Source: Shewanella benthica KT99
Lineage (GTDB): Bacteria > Pseudomonadota > Gammaproteobacteria > Enterobacterales > Shewanellaceae
Assembly: GCF_000172075.1 (NCBI RefSeq)
Contig: NZ_ABIC01000035.1
Span: forward strand, 1-47,352
DNA length: 47,352 bases
Reading direction: 5' to 3'
Shown: piece by piece, positions 19,640-29,120 of the stretch
How positions within the stretch are numbered: position 1 is the stretch's first letter
Layout of the letters: the number at the start of each line of letters is the position of its first letter
The notes under the pieces: generated by a model
Told to the model about the DNA's origin: nothing
The model's database searches: none
The model's input: only the letters and a program-made list of their open reading frames with translations
Translations under genes and position numbers: made by a program

Positions 19640-21685
19640 ATGGAATCTTCTGCCGCGATAAAAAACGTTGTTAATAAATATTCTCTTTTTAGAGTTCTTG
19701 GCGCTTTTATATTAATTGTGAGTGCCTCTTACGCTGCGGCTGAAAACCGCCTGGTGGATGTTAAGTTTCACTCAGTTGTCGATCATCAACTAGAACTGCA
19801 ATTAATCTTCGAACATGAAGTGAGGGCACCTGAAATTGATCTCAAGGCTTCACCGGCTGAAATTATTTTAGGTTTTAGTGGCAGTATCTCTGGGTTAGAG
19901 AAACAGACAATGCCAATAAGTACCGTCGGAGTTGAGAGCATCAGTGTGCATCAGGTTGATGGCTTGATGCGGGTGACGGTTGCACTGAATAAGGTCAAAG
20001 CCTATAAGGGTAAGCTCAAGGGTAACACCTATAACCTGACGATAAATGATGAGGTCGCCGATCACAATATGACGACACAAAATCCATTTATTAACGGGAT
20101 TAACAATATCGATTTCAGACGAACTGCAGATGGTGGCGGAGAATTATTGATTAAGCTGAACAATAGTTCGGTTGCCGCAAACGTGAAACAGGTCGGTTCA
20201 AAACTTGAGCTGCAGCTTTATAATACCGATATTGGTTCCGATCTCCTGTATGTGATGGATGTACAAGATTTTGCCACTCCAGTGCGTAGTTTTGAAACCT
20301 TTAAAGAAGAATTAACCGCTCGAATTCTCATCGATATTTCAGGCCAGTATGAATATAATTACCAGCAGGAAGGTAGTCTGTTTCGTCTCAGTATTAAGAA
20401 GGCTGAGAAGCTTGCGGTAGTTAAACAGGAGAAAAAGTATAATGGGCGTTCACTGTCGCTCAACTTCCAAAGTATCTCGGTGAGAACCGTGTTACAGATT
20501 ATCGCGGATTATAACGATTTTAACTTAGTCACCAGTGATACCGTCGAAGGTGATATTACCCTGCGTCTGGATGATGTCCCTTGGGATCAGGCTCTGGATC
20601 TTATTTTGCAGACTAAAGGGCTGGATAAGCGCATCGAAGGTAATATTCTTATGATCGCGCCTCGTGAAGAGCTAGCGATTCGTGAGAGGCAGCAGTTAGA
20701 GAATCAGCTGGAAGTAAAAAAGTTAGCGCCTTTATATTCTGAATACTTACAGATAAATTACGCTAAAGCGTCAGATATTGCTGAATTGTTGAAGAGTGAA
20801 GGTTCGAGCCTGTTGACTTCTCGGGGGACTGCCGCCGTCGATGATCGTACCAATACTCTGTTAGTCAGAGATACTGAAGAGACGTTAGAGAATGTGCACC
20901 GGCTAATCGAAGTGCTGGATATCCCCATTCGCCAGGTTCTTATCGAGGCTAGAATGGTGACGGTGAAAGATAATGTTTCGGAAGCTCTTGGTATTCAATG
21001 GGGCATCACAGATCAGCAAGGCGACTATGGTACTTCGGGAAGTCTGAGGGGCGCCCAGAGCATAGCAAATGGCATCATACCCGCTCTAGCTGACCGACTA
21101 AACGTTGCCTTACCTGCGCGGGCTGGCTCTGCAAGTATCGCGTTTCATGTGGCCAGGCTGGCAGATGGCACCATACTTGACATGGAATTGAGTGCCTTAG
21201 AGCAAGAGAATAGGGGAGAAATCATCGCCAGTCCGCGTATAGTTACCTCGAACCAGAAGGCGGCATACATAGAGCAAGGTGTAGAGATACCTTATATCGA
21301 GTCTAGCTCCAGTGGTGCAACCACGGTGAGCTTTAAGAAGGCCGTGTTGTCACTGCGGGTGACACCGCACATTACGCCAGATAATCGAGTGATTTTGGAT
21401 TTAGAGATCACTCAGGATTCTCAAGGGGCAGTGGTTGCTACGCCAATGGGGGAAGCTGTTTCTATCGATACTCAGAGGATTGGCACTCAGGTGCTGGTGA
21501 ACCATGGTGAAACCATAGTCTTAGGTGGCATTTATCAACAAAATTTGATCAGCCGTGTGACTAAAGTACCGATATTGGGGGATATCCCCTTCCTAGGTTT
21601 TCTTTTCAGGAGCACTTCAGACTCTAATGAGCGACAAGAACTTTTGATTTTTATTACGGCCAAGATTATCTCTGATGACCTATAA
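19640..21685 (+). CDS. pilQ: Type IV pilus secretin PilQ
   Basis: 681 residues. The signal peptide (about 1-34) ends near ASYAAA. AMIN peptidoglycan-binding domains span about 40-250, an STN/N0 domain about 285-335 (LSLNFQSISVRTVLQIIADY), a secretin N domain about 365-430, and the secretin barrel from about 470 to the end with VPILGDIPFLGFLFRS. It forms the outer-membrane channel for the pilus. Last gene of pilMNOPQ, seven bases after pilP. The 218 bases that follow hold no gene. Confidence 0.95.
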   Translation: MESSAAIKNVVNKYSLFRVLGAFILIVSASYAAAENRLVDVKFHSVVDHQLELQLIFEHEVRAPEIDLKASPAEIILGFSGSISGLEKQTMPISTVGVESISVHQVDGLMRVTVALNKVKAYKGKLKGNTYNLTINDEVADHNMTTQNPFINGINNIDFRRTADGGGELLIKLNNSSVAANVKQVGSKLELQLYNTDIGSDLLYVMDVQDFATPVRSFETFKEELTARILIDISGQYEYNYQQEGSLFRLSIKKAEKLAVVKQEKKYNGRSLSLNFQSISVRTVLQIIADYNDFNLVTSDTVEGDITLRLDDVPWDQALDLILQTKGLDKRIEGNILMIAPREELAIRERQQLENQLEVKKLAPLYSEYLQINYAKASDIAELLKSEGSSLLTSRGTAAVDDRTNTLLVRDTEETLENVHRLIEVLDIPIRQVLIEARMVTVKDNVSEALGIQWGITDQQGDYGTSGSLRGAQSIANGIIPALADRLNVALPARAGSASIAFHVARLADGTILDMELSALEQENRGEIIASPRIVTSNQKAAYIEQGVEIPYIESSSSGATTVSFKKAVLSLRVTPHITPDNRVILDLEITQDSQGAVVATPMGEAVSIDTQRIGTQVLVNHGETIVLGGIYQQNLISRVTKVPILGDIPFLGFLFRSTSDSNERQELLIFITAKIISDDL

Positions 21686-21903
21686 TATTATATTATAACA
21701 AATGGTTAGTCGGTACGTTAGTGCTGGCTCTTTTGTTGATTTAAGACTATTTTTACAATATGTGCGCAGATTACTTGCCTTATGTGGTGTTTAACTGAGA
21801 TAATCCTCGGTCAAGTCTCATTAGAGCAAGGTAACATTTTAGGTCGATTTTATTTTTCGAATCGACGTCGGCAAACTTCATATAAGATTCAGACGTAATA
21901 GCA

Positions 21904-22419
21904 ATGGCTGAGAAACGTAATATTTTTCTAGTAGGCCCTATGGGGGCTGGTAAAAGCACAATAGGCCGTCATCTAGCACAGATGCTGCACTTAGAGTTCC
22001 ACGATTCAGATCACGAAATTGAGAAGCGTACTGGTGCTGATATCGCGTGGGTTTTTGATGTCGAAGGTGAAGAAGGTTTTCGCGTTCGTGAAACACAGGT
22101 CGTCGCTGACTTAACTGAGAAACAGGGTATTGTTTTAGCGACTGGTGGTGGTTCTATTCAGAGTAAAGAGATACGTAATAACCTCTCTGCTCGTGGAATC
22201 GTTGTCTATCTAGAGACCACAATTGATAAGCAAGTTGCTCGCACACAGCGAGATAAGCGTCGTCCACTGTTACAGGTTGACGACCCAAGACAAGTCCTTG
22301 AAAATCTGGCTGTCACTCGTAATCCTTTGTATGAAGAGATTGCAGATGTCATCGTTAAGACCGATGAACAGAGTGCGAAGGTTGTGGCAAACCAAATCAT
22401 CGAGCAGTTAGGTTTCTAG
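21904..22419 (+). CDS. aroK: Shikimate kinase I
   Basis: 171 residues. It phosphorylates shikimate at the 3-hydroxyl in aromatic amino acid synthesis. The Walker A loop GPMGAGKST is at 11-19, the shikimate-binding [11 protein letters not shown] at 34-44 and ATGGGS at about 80. It precedes aroB by eight bases; aroKB-damX-dam is a conserved run. The Shine-Dalgarno sequence before the ATG is weak. Confidence 0.95.
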   Translation: MAEKRNIFLVGPMGAGKSTIGRHLAQMLHLEFHDSDHEIEKRTGADIAWVFDVEGEEGFRVRETQVVADLTEKQGIVLATGGGSIQSKEIRNNLSARGIVVYLETTIDKQVARTQRDKRRPLLQVDDPRQVLENLAVTRNPLYEEIADVIVKTDEQSAKVVANQIIEQLGF

Positions 22420-22427
22420 GCGGAAAA

Positions 22428-23504
22428 ATGAAGCGGATTCAGGTTGAGCTAGGGGTAAGAAGTTACCCCATCGTTATTGGCCAGAATTTGTTGACTTGTG
22501 GCGAGCATCTTGCTCGTCACCTCCAAGATAGAAAAATTCTAATTGTTACGAATGACACTGTAGCGCCTCTATATTTAGAGTCGCTACAGTGTCTTTTATC
22601 TGATTTTGACTGTGTTGAGCCTGTCATCTTACCCGATGGTGAGCAATACAAGACGTTAATTCAGATGGATGATATTTTTACCTCTTTATTACGGCAAAAC
22701 CTAGGCAGAGACACAGTTCTTATTGCTCTAGGTGGTGGTGTGATCGGTGATATGACTGGCTTTGCCGCCGCGAGTTATCAAAGAGGCATCGATTTTATTC
22801 AAGTGCCCACCACACTTCTCGCTCAGGTGGATTCATCTATTGGCGGTAAGACGGCGGTCAATCATATTTTAGGTAAGAATATGATAGGTGCTTTCCATCA
22901 GCCTAAACTCGTGTTGATCGATACCAACTGTTTAGACACTCTCCCCCCCCGAGAATTTGCTGCTGGTATGGCTGAGGTCATCAAGTATGGAATTATCTGG
23001 GATGGTGAGTTTTTTCAATGGTTAGAGAATAATATTTCTCAGTTAAAGTCATTGGATAAAGAGTCGCTCGAGTATGCAATAGGTCGATGCTGTGACATAA
23101 AGGCGGATGTGGTTGCCCAGGACGAAACGGAGAGAGGAGTGCGTGCACTGCTTAATTTGGGTCATACCTTTGGTCATGCCATCGAAGCTGAGATGGGTTA
23201 CGGTGTCTGGTTACACGGAGAGGCGGTCTCTGCTGGCACAGTACTTGCTGCTAATACTGCAAGACGGATGAGATTGATCGATGAGTCAATTGTTTGTCGA
23301 ATAATTAAATTATTCCAGGCCTTTGATCTGCCGGTTAGTCCTCCTGAGTCGATGGGTTTTGAACAATTCATCAAGCATATGCGGCGTGATAAGAAGGTAC
23401 TTAAAGGTAAACTTAGGCTGATTCTCCCTGAGGCGATAGGTAAATCAGGAATATACAGCGACGTGACCGATGAGATACTGGAACAGGTTCTTCGCCGCCC
23501 TTAG
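22428..23504 (+). CDS. aroB: 3-dehydroquinate synthase
   Basis: 358 residues. It cyclises DAHP to 3-dehydroquinate, second step of the shikimate pathway, using NAD and a divalent metal. [20 protein letters not shown] is the NAD-binding glycine-rich part; the metal ligands include the Glu in [12 protein letters not shown] and the His residues of [11 protein letters not shown] and WLHGEAV. An eight-C homopolymer (22943-22950) codes for LPPR, a possible slippage site. Directly after aroK, 15 bases before damX. Confidence 0.95.
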   Translation: MKRIQVELGVRSYPIVIGQNLLTCGEHLARHLQDRKILIVTNDTVAPLYLESLQCLLSDFDCVEPVILPDGEQYKTLIQMDDIFTSLLRQNLGRDTVLIALGGGVIGDMTGFAAASYQRGIDFIQVPTTLLAQVDSSIGGKTAVNHILGKNMIGAFHQPKLVLIDTNCLDTLPPREFAAGMAEVIKYGIIWDGEFFQWLENNISQLKSLDKESLEYAIGRCCDIKADVVAQDETERGVRALLNLGHTFGHAIEAEMGYGVWLHGEAVSAGTVLAANTARRMRLIDESIVCRIIKLFQAFDLPVSPPESMGFEQFIKHMRRDKKVLKGKLRLILPEAIGKSGIYSDVTDEILEQVLRRP

Positions 23505-23519
23505 ATTTTAGGTGTGTGA

Positions 23520-24965
23520 GTGACTTTTAACGACCCAATTTTATTACCTAGCCAAGAAACCTTAGTACAGAGGTTGCAACATATTAGCCTCTATGGTCAA
23601 CAGCTGATCCTTGTGACTGGCGGGCGGGGCTCAGGTAAGTCAAGACTAGTAACTTCACTGGTTAACGAGCTGGAAGAGTTTAGCTCAGTGCTGGTGACTT
23701 GCCCCAAACACTGCGATAGCAGTGAAATTCGTCGAAAAATTTTAATTCAATTATTTTTAGATCCTGTATTTGATGATGAAATACCCCTGTCTGAGACGAT
23801 CATCAGACTCGTATCAGCTATGCCACAGGCATCTTTTATTGTACTGGACGACGCCCATTACCTGCCGATGGAGCTCGTTGCCGAATGCATAGTGCTAAGC
23901 AAACTCCGGCTACCGGGAAAAACCATCTCCTTGACGTTAACCTGTGATCAGGATTTTTTTGATGAGTTGGAGAGTCAGTTACCTGAAGCACAGAAAGATG
24001 CACTGCTGTCGATAAATATCGATCCACTGCCAATTCAGGAGCGTGAAGCTCTGTACTACACCTTGTTAAGCCGCAGCGATCAAGATCCTTTTACTCCGCG
24101 AGAAATCGTCAGAACTCAGCTGGAGAAACAGGCGGGAACGCCTCAAGAGGTAGTGAATTTATTAGAACTCTCTCTCAATGGGTTTACCGATAAAGTGGTG
24201 GCAAACAAATGGCCTAAGCCTGTGATAGTTGCAGTATCAATACTCTTAGGCTTGTTATTTGCCAGTTATTATCTGTTTTCCCCTTCCGAGGTAAATAGCA
24301 TATCCAGCCTAGCTCGAACCGTCATTGAACCTGATAGTAAGTCTTCACCTGTATCTCAGTATGGGGAGCGAGTCTTAGCGGGATATTTTGTGCTGCATCA
24401 AAGACTAGCAGAGGGCAGAGAAGATGTTCAGGCTTTTGAGTCTGTGGAGTTGCTAACTGAACTTAGTGCAGAATCACTGGAGGAGGCTAGTCCTGAGACT
24501 CAAGATAAAAGCTTAGAAGAGCAGTCGCAATCTGTAGCCGATATTCAAGCAATTGATAGCACAAAAATCTCCTCGTTGGAAAGGTTTAAAGGGTTAGATG
24601 AATTTAAGCCTACAGAGATAGAAGCTATTGAGTTTGGTGGAACGGATGATGACTTTCCCGTAGAGCGAGTGAATGAGCAGCGCACTTTTACCGGTTATAC
24701 CATTCAACTCGCAAGCGTAAGGGAGATTAAATCCCTCAACAAGATTATAGCTGAGATCGAAGGGGAACAGGATATTCAGCTTGCTCATAATGGAGAGCGC
24801 TGGATATTACTACTTGGGCACTTTAAAACTCGAACAGCTGCTAATGAAAAATCCCGTGCGTTAATGAAAAAATATCGCTTGAACTCTTCCTGGATTCGAG
24901 CATGGAAAAATTTAGTCGAATATGAGCTAGAAGAAGAGCTTGTGACTAATGATATTTCTCACTAA
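23520..24965 (+). CDS. damX: DamX-like cell division protein (AAA ATPase plus SPOR domain)
   Basis: 481 residues. The N-terminal AAA+ domain has Walker A GGRGSGKS (34-41) and Walker B SFIVLDDAHY (Asp110-Asp111). One membrane helix (about 233-252) follows, then an acidic periplasmic linker (300-385), then a C-terminal SPOR domain (about 392-470, YTIQLASVREI) that binds denuded septal peptidoglycan. E. coli DamX lacks such a clear ATPase motif, but this longer form is common in marine relatives. The GTG at 23520 is preceded by AGGTG. Between aroB and dam. Confidence 0.88.
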   Translation: MTFNDPILLPSQETLVQRLQHISLYGQQLILVTGGRGSGKSRLVTSLVNELEEFSSVLVTCPKHCDSSEIRRKILIQLFLDPVFDDEIPLSETIIRLVSAMPQASFIVLDDAHYLPMELVAECIVLSKLRLPGKTISLTLTCDQDFFDELESQLPEAQKDALLSINIDPLPIQEREALYYTLLSRSDQDPFTPREIVRTQLEKQAGTPQEVVNLLELSLNGFTDKVVANKWPKPVIVAVSILLGLLFASYYLFSPSEVNSISSLARTVIEPDSKSSPVSQYGERVLAGYFVLHQRLAEGREDVQAFESVELLTELSAESLEEASPETQDKSLEEQSQSVADIQAIDSTKISSLERFKGLDEFKPTEIEAIEFGGTDDDFPVERVNEQRTFTGYTIQLASVREIKSLNKIIAEIEGEQDIQLAHNGERWILLLGHFKTRTAANEKSRALMKKYRLNSSWIRAWKNLVEYELEEELVTNDISH

Positions 24966-25010
24966 ACAGAGTACAATCGTCACCTTCTTTTTTCTTAGCA
25001 ATCAATTTAG

Positions 25011-25850
25011 ATGAGTAAAAAACAGAGAGCCTTTCTCAAGTGGGCTGGTGGAAAATTTAAACTGATTGAAGCACTGTCAAAGCATCTTCCCGAGGGCGAT
25101 CGTCTGGTAGAGCCTTTCGTAGGCGCAGGATCGGTATTTCTCAATACTGATTATGCTACTTATCTACTGTGTGATATTAATCAAGATCTTATTAACCTGT
25201 ATAAGCTGGTTCAGACCGAACCTGATAGATATATAGCCGCGGCTAAGGCCATGTTCGTGCCCGAGATGAATGATAAAGAAGCCTATTACAAGGTGAGGAC
25301 TGAGTTTAATCTCACCCAAGATCCTTTTATTCGCTCAGTTTACTTCCTCTACATGAACCGTCACGGCTTCAACGGCTTATGTCGCTATAATCGCAAGGGC
25401 GGCTTTAATGTTCCTTTCGGTTCCTATAAGAAGCCATACTTCCCCGAGAAAGAGCTATGGGCTTTTTCGGCGAAAGCACAAGCTGCCGAGTTTAAGTGCA
25501 TAGGTTATGAGGAAGCATTTGAACTCACGATTCAAGGGGACGTGGTGTACTGCGATCCCCCGTATGCTCCATTACCGTCTAAGGTGAGTTTTACTACCTA
25601 TGTCGGCGCAGGATTTTCCCTGGATGATCAGGCCTTGTTAGCCAGAAAATCGAGACATACGGCGATTGACCGAGGCATTCCCGTGTTGATCAGCAATCAT
25701 GATACCCCTCTTACCAGAGAGCTGTATCACGGAGCGAGTTTCGATACGATCAAGGTGCAGAGAAACATCAGCCAGAAAGGCAGTGCCAGAAAGAAAGTTG
25801 ATGAATTGATGGCCTTGTATGACGATCGTTACCACAGTGAGAATGACTAG
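25011..25850 (+). CDS. dam: DNA adenine methyltransferase (GATC)
   Basis: 279 residues. It methylates adenine in GATC, which guides mismatch repair and the timing of replication. SAM motif I PFVGAGSVFLN (35-45) and catalytic motif IV DPPYAPL (182-188) are intact, as is the N-terminal FLKWAGGKFKL. The position after damX is conserved. A tandem repeat begins 30 bases past its stop. Confidence 0.95.
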   Translation: MSKKQRAFLKWAGGKFKLIEALSKHLPEGDRLVEPFVGAGSVFLNTDYATYLLCDINQDLINLYKLVQTEPDRYIAAAKAMFVPEMNDKEAYYKVRTEFNLTQDPFIRSVYFLYMNRHGFNGLCRYNRKGGFNVPFGSYKKPYFPEKELWAFSAKAQAAEFKCIGYEEAFELTIQGDVVYCDPPYAPLPSKVSFTTYVGAGFSLDDQALLARKSRHTAIDRGIPVLISNHDTPLTRELYHGASFDTIKVQRNISQKGSARKKVDELMALYDDRYHSEND

Positions 25851-25880
25851 CTTGAGCTCTCTTGGTGTTTAAGCAGGTTG

Positions 25881-25957
25881 GTACTAGCTCAGTACTAACT
25901 CAGTACTAGCTCAGTACTAACTCAGTACTAGCTCAGTACTAACTCAGTACTAGCTTA
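25881..25957. repeat. 11-bp tandem array, seven copies
   Basis: Seven exact-register 11-bp units alternate between GTACTAGCTCA and GTACTAACTCA, so it can be read as 3.5 copies of a 22-bp unit; the last unit ends CTTA. The array overlaps the 3' end of the minus-strand DUF2970 gene, and one unit supplies its last residues and TAG stop. The near identity of the units points to recent slippage. Confidence 0.95.
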
Positions 25958-26124
25958 ACGATGAAGATAAGTGACAGTACTAGCCCAATCGCTAAGATTA
26001 CTCCCATAATAATGAAAGGCAGAGGGGAGCGGCTTCGAAAGTCTCTCCGTCTGTTCTGCTCACTCTGAACCCCGAGAAAAGCCGCTAAGGTACTCATAAA
26101 AAGTCGAAAGAGCTTAGTTAGCAC
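25939..26124 (-). CDS. Small DUF2970 membrane protein
   Basis: 61 residues. The N-terminal part has AAFLGVQSEQNRRRDF, typical of DUF2970 proteins of marine gammaproteobacteria, and one long C-terminal membrane helix (about 36-60, PFIIMGVILAIGLVLSLIFI). Function unknown. The start is taken as GTG at 26124; an ATG at 26097 is possible but shortens the conserved region. Its last residues (VLS) and stop codon lie inside the 11-bp tandem array. It begins 11 bases after the stop of the interrupted Cys-rich frame, so the two may form one transcription unit, convergent with dam. Confidence 0.7.
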   Translation of the reverse strand: MLTKLFRLFMSTLAAFLGVQSEQNRRRDFRSRSPLPFIIMGVILAIGLVLSLIFIVKLVLS

Positions 26125-26135
26125 GACCGAATGGT

Positions 26136-26489
26136 CTAGAAGCTATCTTGTGTATTGTTTGTCGGGGGAACATCATCGAGTGGGCTCTCTGTATGACCGT
26201 AGAGGAGTTCCAGCAGATCGACAAAATGTAGCTGGTTAGAGCGACTCTTGCCCGCAAACCAAGTGGTCCAGCTCAGGGCTTCAGTCTGACGAGCACAGCG
26301 GTTATTAGGATGGCTGGCTGGTAAAAGGAGTTATAGCTGGAAGTGGAGCTGCTGCAGACGCAAGCGGAGGCCGACTCGGAAGTCGATAGGCTCTGGACAC
26401 CCATGGCTGTGATTGCAATCGCGGATGCAGTAACGGCAAGAACACAGGCAGATGTTATACTCGCTGTGAGCTTCTTTCCCTTTATTCAA
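26136..26489 (-). pseudogene. Cys-rich protein gene interrupted by one in-frame stop
   Basis: A single minus-strand frame of about 117 codons, from TTG 26489 (GAGGG just upstream) to TAG 26136, is broken only by TAA at 26331-26333. The first part (52 codons) holds the cysteine cluster NICLCSCRYCIRDCNHSHGC followed by PEPIDFRVGLRLRLQQ. The second part (64 codons) reads ARQTEALSWTTWFAGKSRS, then NQLHFVDLLELLYG. Both parts look like real protein, with no frameshift between them. I do not recognise the family. The six Cys suggest metal binding. It could be a recent nonsense pseudogene, a sequencing error, or a read-through product. It fills most of the 555-base gap between DUF2970 and rpe. Confidence 0.55.
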
Positions 26490-26679
26490 CAGCCCTCGCA
26501 GGTCGCATAATTATAACAAACTAGATTGCATTTTGAACATATTTTTAAGCTGATTAATAATAACATATAAAGGCATGACTTATTTTATGCGTGACCTTGT
26601 TTAATTTGACATCGGCTCTAGAGGCTTATGTCCGTAGAAGGTAGAATAGCGTACTTCTTAGACACAGTATGAGTTTGCT

Positions 26680-27354
26680 ATGCGCCCTTTTCTTATCGCC
26701 CCCTCTATTTTATCCGCCAATTTTGCCCGCTTGGGCGAAGATGTCGATGCTGTTCTCAATGCCGGTGCCGACGTGGTTCATTTTGATGTTATGGATAATC
26801 ATTATGTGCCTAACCTGACAATAGGCCCTATGGTATGTAAGGCATTGCGCGATTACGGTGTCACCGCCGAGATTGACGTACATCTGATGGTTAAGCCCGT
26901 GGATCGTATGATTGTCGATTTTGCCAAAGCCGGTGCATCGATCATTACCTTCCATCCGGAAGCGACAGATCATTTAGACAGGAGTCTGCAGTTGATCAAA
27001 GAGTCTGGCTGTAAGGCCGGTCTGGTGTTTAATCCTGGTTCGCCATTACATTATCTGGATCATGTGATGGATAAACTCGATGTCATCCTCTTGATGTCGG
27101 TTAATCCGGGTTTCGGTGGGCAATCTTTTATCCCTGCAACACTGGATAAGCTGAGACAAGTGAAGCAGCTTATCGATGCGAGTGGCTTCGATATTCGTCT
27201 TCAGGTGGATGGTGGCGTCAAGGTCGATAATATTGCCGAAATTGCCACAGCGGGCGCCGACATGTTCGTCGCCGGCTCTGCTATTTTCAATAAGCCGGAT
27301 TACAAAGCCGTTATCGATGAGATGCGCAGTGAACTCGCTAAACTTGAGTGTTAA
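26680..27354 (+). CDS. rpe: Ribulose-phosphate 3-epimerase
   Basis: 224 residues, TIM barrel. It interconverts ribulose-5-phosphate and xylulose-5-phosphate in the pentose phosphate pathway. Metal ligands and catalytic residues: His34 and Asp36 in VVHFDVMDN, His68 in EIDVHLMV, and the Asp in [20 protein letters not shown] is the signature. First of rpe-gph-trpS, three bases before gph. Confidence 0.96.
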   Translation: MRPFLIAPSILSANFARLGEDVDAVLNAGADVVHFDVMDNHYVPNLTIGPMVCKALRDYGVTAEIDVHLMVKPVDRMIVDFAKAGASIITFHPEATDHLDRSLQLIKESGCKAGLVFNPGSPLHYLDHVMDKLDVILLMSVNPGFGGQSFIPATLDKLRQVKQLIDASGFDIRLQVDGGVKVDNIAEIATAGADMFVAGSAIFNKPDYKAVIDEMRSELAKLEC

Positions 27355-27357
27355 TTT

Positions 27358-28065
27358 ATGACATGTTGGAAAAATATCAAGGCGATCGCATTCGATCTCG
27401 ATGGTACACTCATCGACAGTGTTCCGGATCTCGCCGCCGCCACTCAGGCGACGCTGTCTGAGCTCGATTTACCTGGTTGTACCGAAGAGCAAGTGCGCGG
27501 CTGGGTGGGGAATGGCGCTCAGATGCTGATGAGCCGGGCGCTAACTCATGCTCTGGAGCGAGAGGTCCAGCAGGATGAGTTAGACAATGCCATGCCCAAG
27601 TTTATGCATCATTATCAAGATAACTTGCAACAGCATAGTCGGCTCTATCCTTATGTGAAAGAGATCTTAGCGCAATTGACGGCGCTTGGTTTTCCTCTGG
27701 CGATTGTCACCAATAAGCCATATAGGTTTACCCAACCACTGCTGGAAGCGTTCGACATCAGTCAACACTTCTCTCATGTTCTAGGTGGTGACTCACTGGC
27801 AAGAATGAAGCCGGATCCCATGCCATTAACTCACCTTTTATCTCATTGGCAGCTCGAGCCCGATGAGCTCTTGATGGTTGGGGATTCAAAAAATGACATT
27901 TTAGCCGCAAAAGCCGCTGGTATTACCTCGATAGGCTTGACCTATGGGTACAACTACGGTGAAGATATCGGGCTAAGTGACCCGGATGCGGTCTGTGAGC
28001 AATTTAGCGACATCATGGCGCTGGTAAATACCAGCCTCAAAGTAACGGAGCAAAAAAACCTATGA
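27358..28065 (+). CDS. gph: Phosphoglycolate phosphatase
   Basis: 235 residues of the HAD superfamily. It removes phosphate from 2-phosphoglycolate, a product of DNA 3' end repair. Motif [16 protein letters not shown] with nucleophile Asp13 and Asp15, motif II IVTNKP and motif [14 protein letters not shown] are all present. Its stop overlaps the trpS start as ATGA. The rpe-gph-trpS order supports the Gph call over other HAD phosphatases. Confidence 0.93.
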   Translation: MTCWKNIKAIAFDLDGTLIDSVPDLAAATQATLSELDLPGCTEEQVRGWVGNGAQMLMSRALTHALEREVQQDELDNAMPKFMHHYQDNLQQHSRLYPYVKEILAQLTALGFPLAIVTNKPYRFTQPLLEAFDISQHFSHVLGGDSLARMKPDPMPLTHLLSHWQLEPDELLMVGDSKNDILAAKAAGITSIGLTYGYNYGEDIGLSDPDAVCEQFSDIMALVNTSLKVTEQKNL

Positions 28066-29069
28066 CTAACCCAGCAAAACCCATAGTACTCAGCGGTGCA
28101 CAACCGTCTGGAGAGCTAACAATAGGCAACTACATGGGTGCATTGAAACAGTGGGTTGCTCTGCAAGACAGTCATGACTGCCTCTATTGCGTTGTCGATC
28201 TGCACGCCATCACAGTGAGGCAAGATCCTAAAGTGCTCAGGGAAGCCTGTTTGGACACCTTGGCTTTATATCTTGCTTGTGGAGTCGATCCTAAGAAGAG
28301 TACGGTATTCATTCAGTCTCAGGTTCCTCAGCATACTCAGTTAGCTTGGGCGCTCAATTGCTATACTCAGATGGGCGAGCTGAATCGCATGACTCAGTTT
28401 AAAGACAAGTCGCAGAAGCATGCCAGCAACATCAATGTGGGTCTGTTTGCCTACCCGGTACTGATGGCAGCAGATATTCTTCTGTATCAAGCCAACGAGA
28501 TCCCAGTTGGTCAAGATCAGAAGCAACACCTAGAATTGACACGTGATATCGCGACTCGTTTCAATAATGCCTATGGTGAGACTTTCACTATTCCTGAGCC
28601 ATACATTCCTGAGCTCGGTGCTAAGGTGATGTCGCTACAAGATCCGCTTAAGAAGATGTCCAAGTCTGACGATAACCGTAATAACGTTATTGGCCTACTG
28701 GAAGATCCTAAGAAGATCATCAAGAAGATTAAGAAGGCGATGACAGATAGCGATGAGCCACCCGTGGTACGTTTCGATACCGAGAACAAGCCAGGTGTAT
28801 CTAATTTACTTAGCTTAATGTCAGGTGTTACGGGTAAGAGTATTGCCGGTCTCGAAGCCGAATTTGAAGGTAAGATGTACGGCCATCTAAAAACTGCGAC
28901 GGGCGAAGCCGTGGTCGAGATGTTAGAGCCGCTACAAGCGCGTTATCGTGAATTTAGGAAAGATACTACATTCTTGCATCAAGTGATGCGAGATGGGGCC
29001 GAGAAGGCTCAGGCTCGCGCCGAAGTTACCGTTAAGAAGGTCTATGAGAAGATTGGACTACTCGTCTAG
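28062..29069 (+). CDS. trpS: Tryptophanyl-tRNA synthetase
   Basis: 335 residues, class I synthetase. The HIGH-like motif is TIGNYMGAL at about 21-29 after the conserved GAQPSGEL; the KMSKS loop is KKMSKSDDN near 197. It charges tRNA-Trp in the cytoplasm. Last gene of rpe-gph-trpS, closed by an intrinsic terminator at 29091. Confidence 0.96.
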   Translation: MTNPAKPIVLSGAQPSGELTIGNYMGALKQWVALQDSHDCLYCVVDLHAITVRQDPKVLREACLDTLALYLACGVDPKKSTVFIQSQVPQHTQLAWALNCYTQMGELNRMTQFKDKSQKHASNINVGLFAYPVLMAADILLYQANEIPVGQDQKQHLELTRDIATRFNNAYGETFTIPEPYIPELGAKVMSLQDPLKKMSKSDDNRNNVIGLLEDPKKIIKKIKKAMTDSDEPPVVRFDTENKPGVSNLLSLMSGVTGKSIAGLEAEFEGKMYGHLKTATGEAVVEMLEPLQARYREFRKDTTFLHQVMRDGAEKAQARAEVTVKKVYEKIGLLV

Positions 29070-29090
29070 GTTAACTCTTGTTTTCTATAT

Positions 29091-29116
29091 AAAGCCGACC
29101 TCGAGTCGGCTTTTTT
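29091..29116 (+). terminator. trpS terminator
   Basis: AAAGCCGAC (29091-29099) pairs with GTCGGCTTT (29105-29113) and is followed by a T run to 29116. It is 21 bases after the trpS stop and just before the convergent LysR gene ends. Confidence 0.9.
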
Positions 29117-29120
29117 ATGC

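Noticed and set aside
25881..25957. Possible CRISPR array
   Set aside because: The units are 11 bp with no spacers between them and no cas gene nearby; it is a simple tandem repeat.
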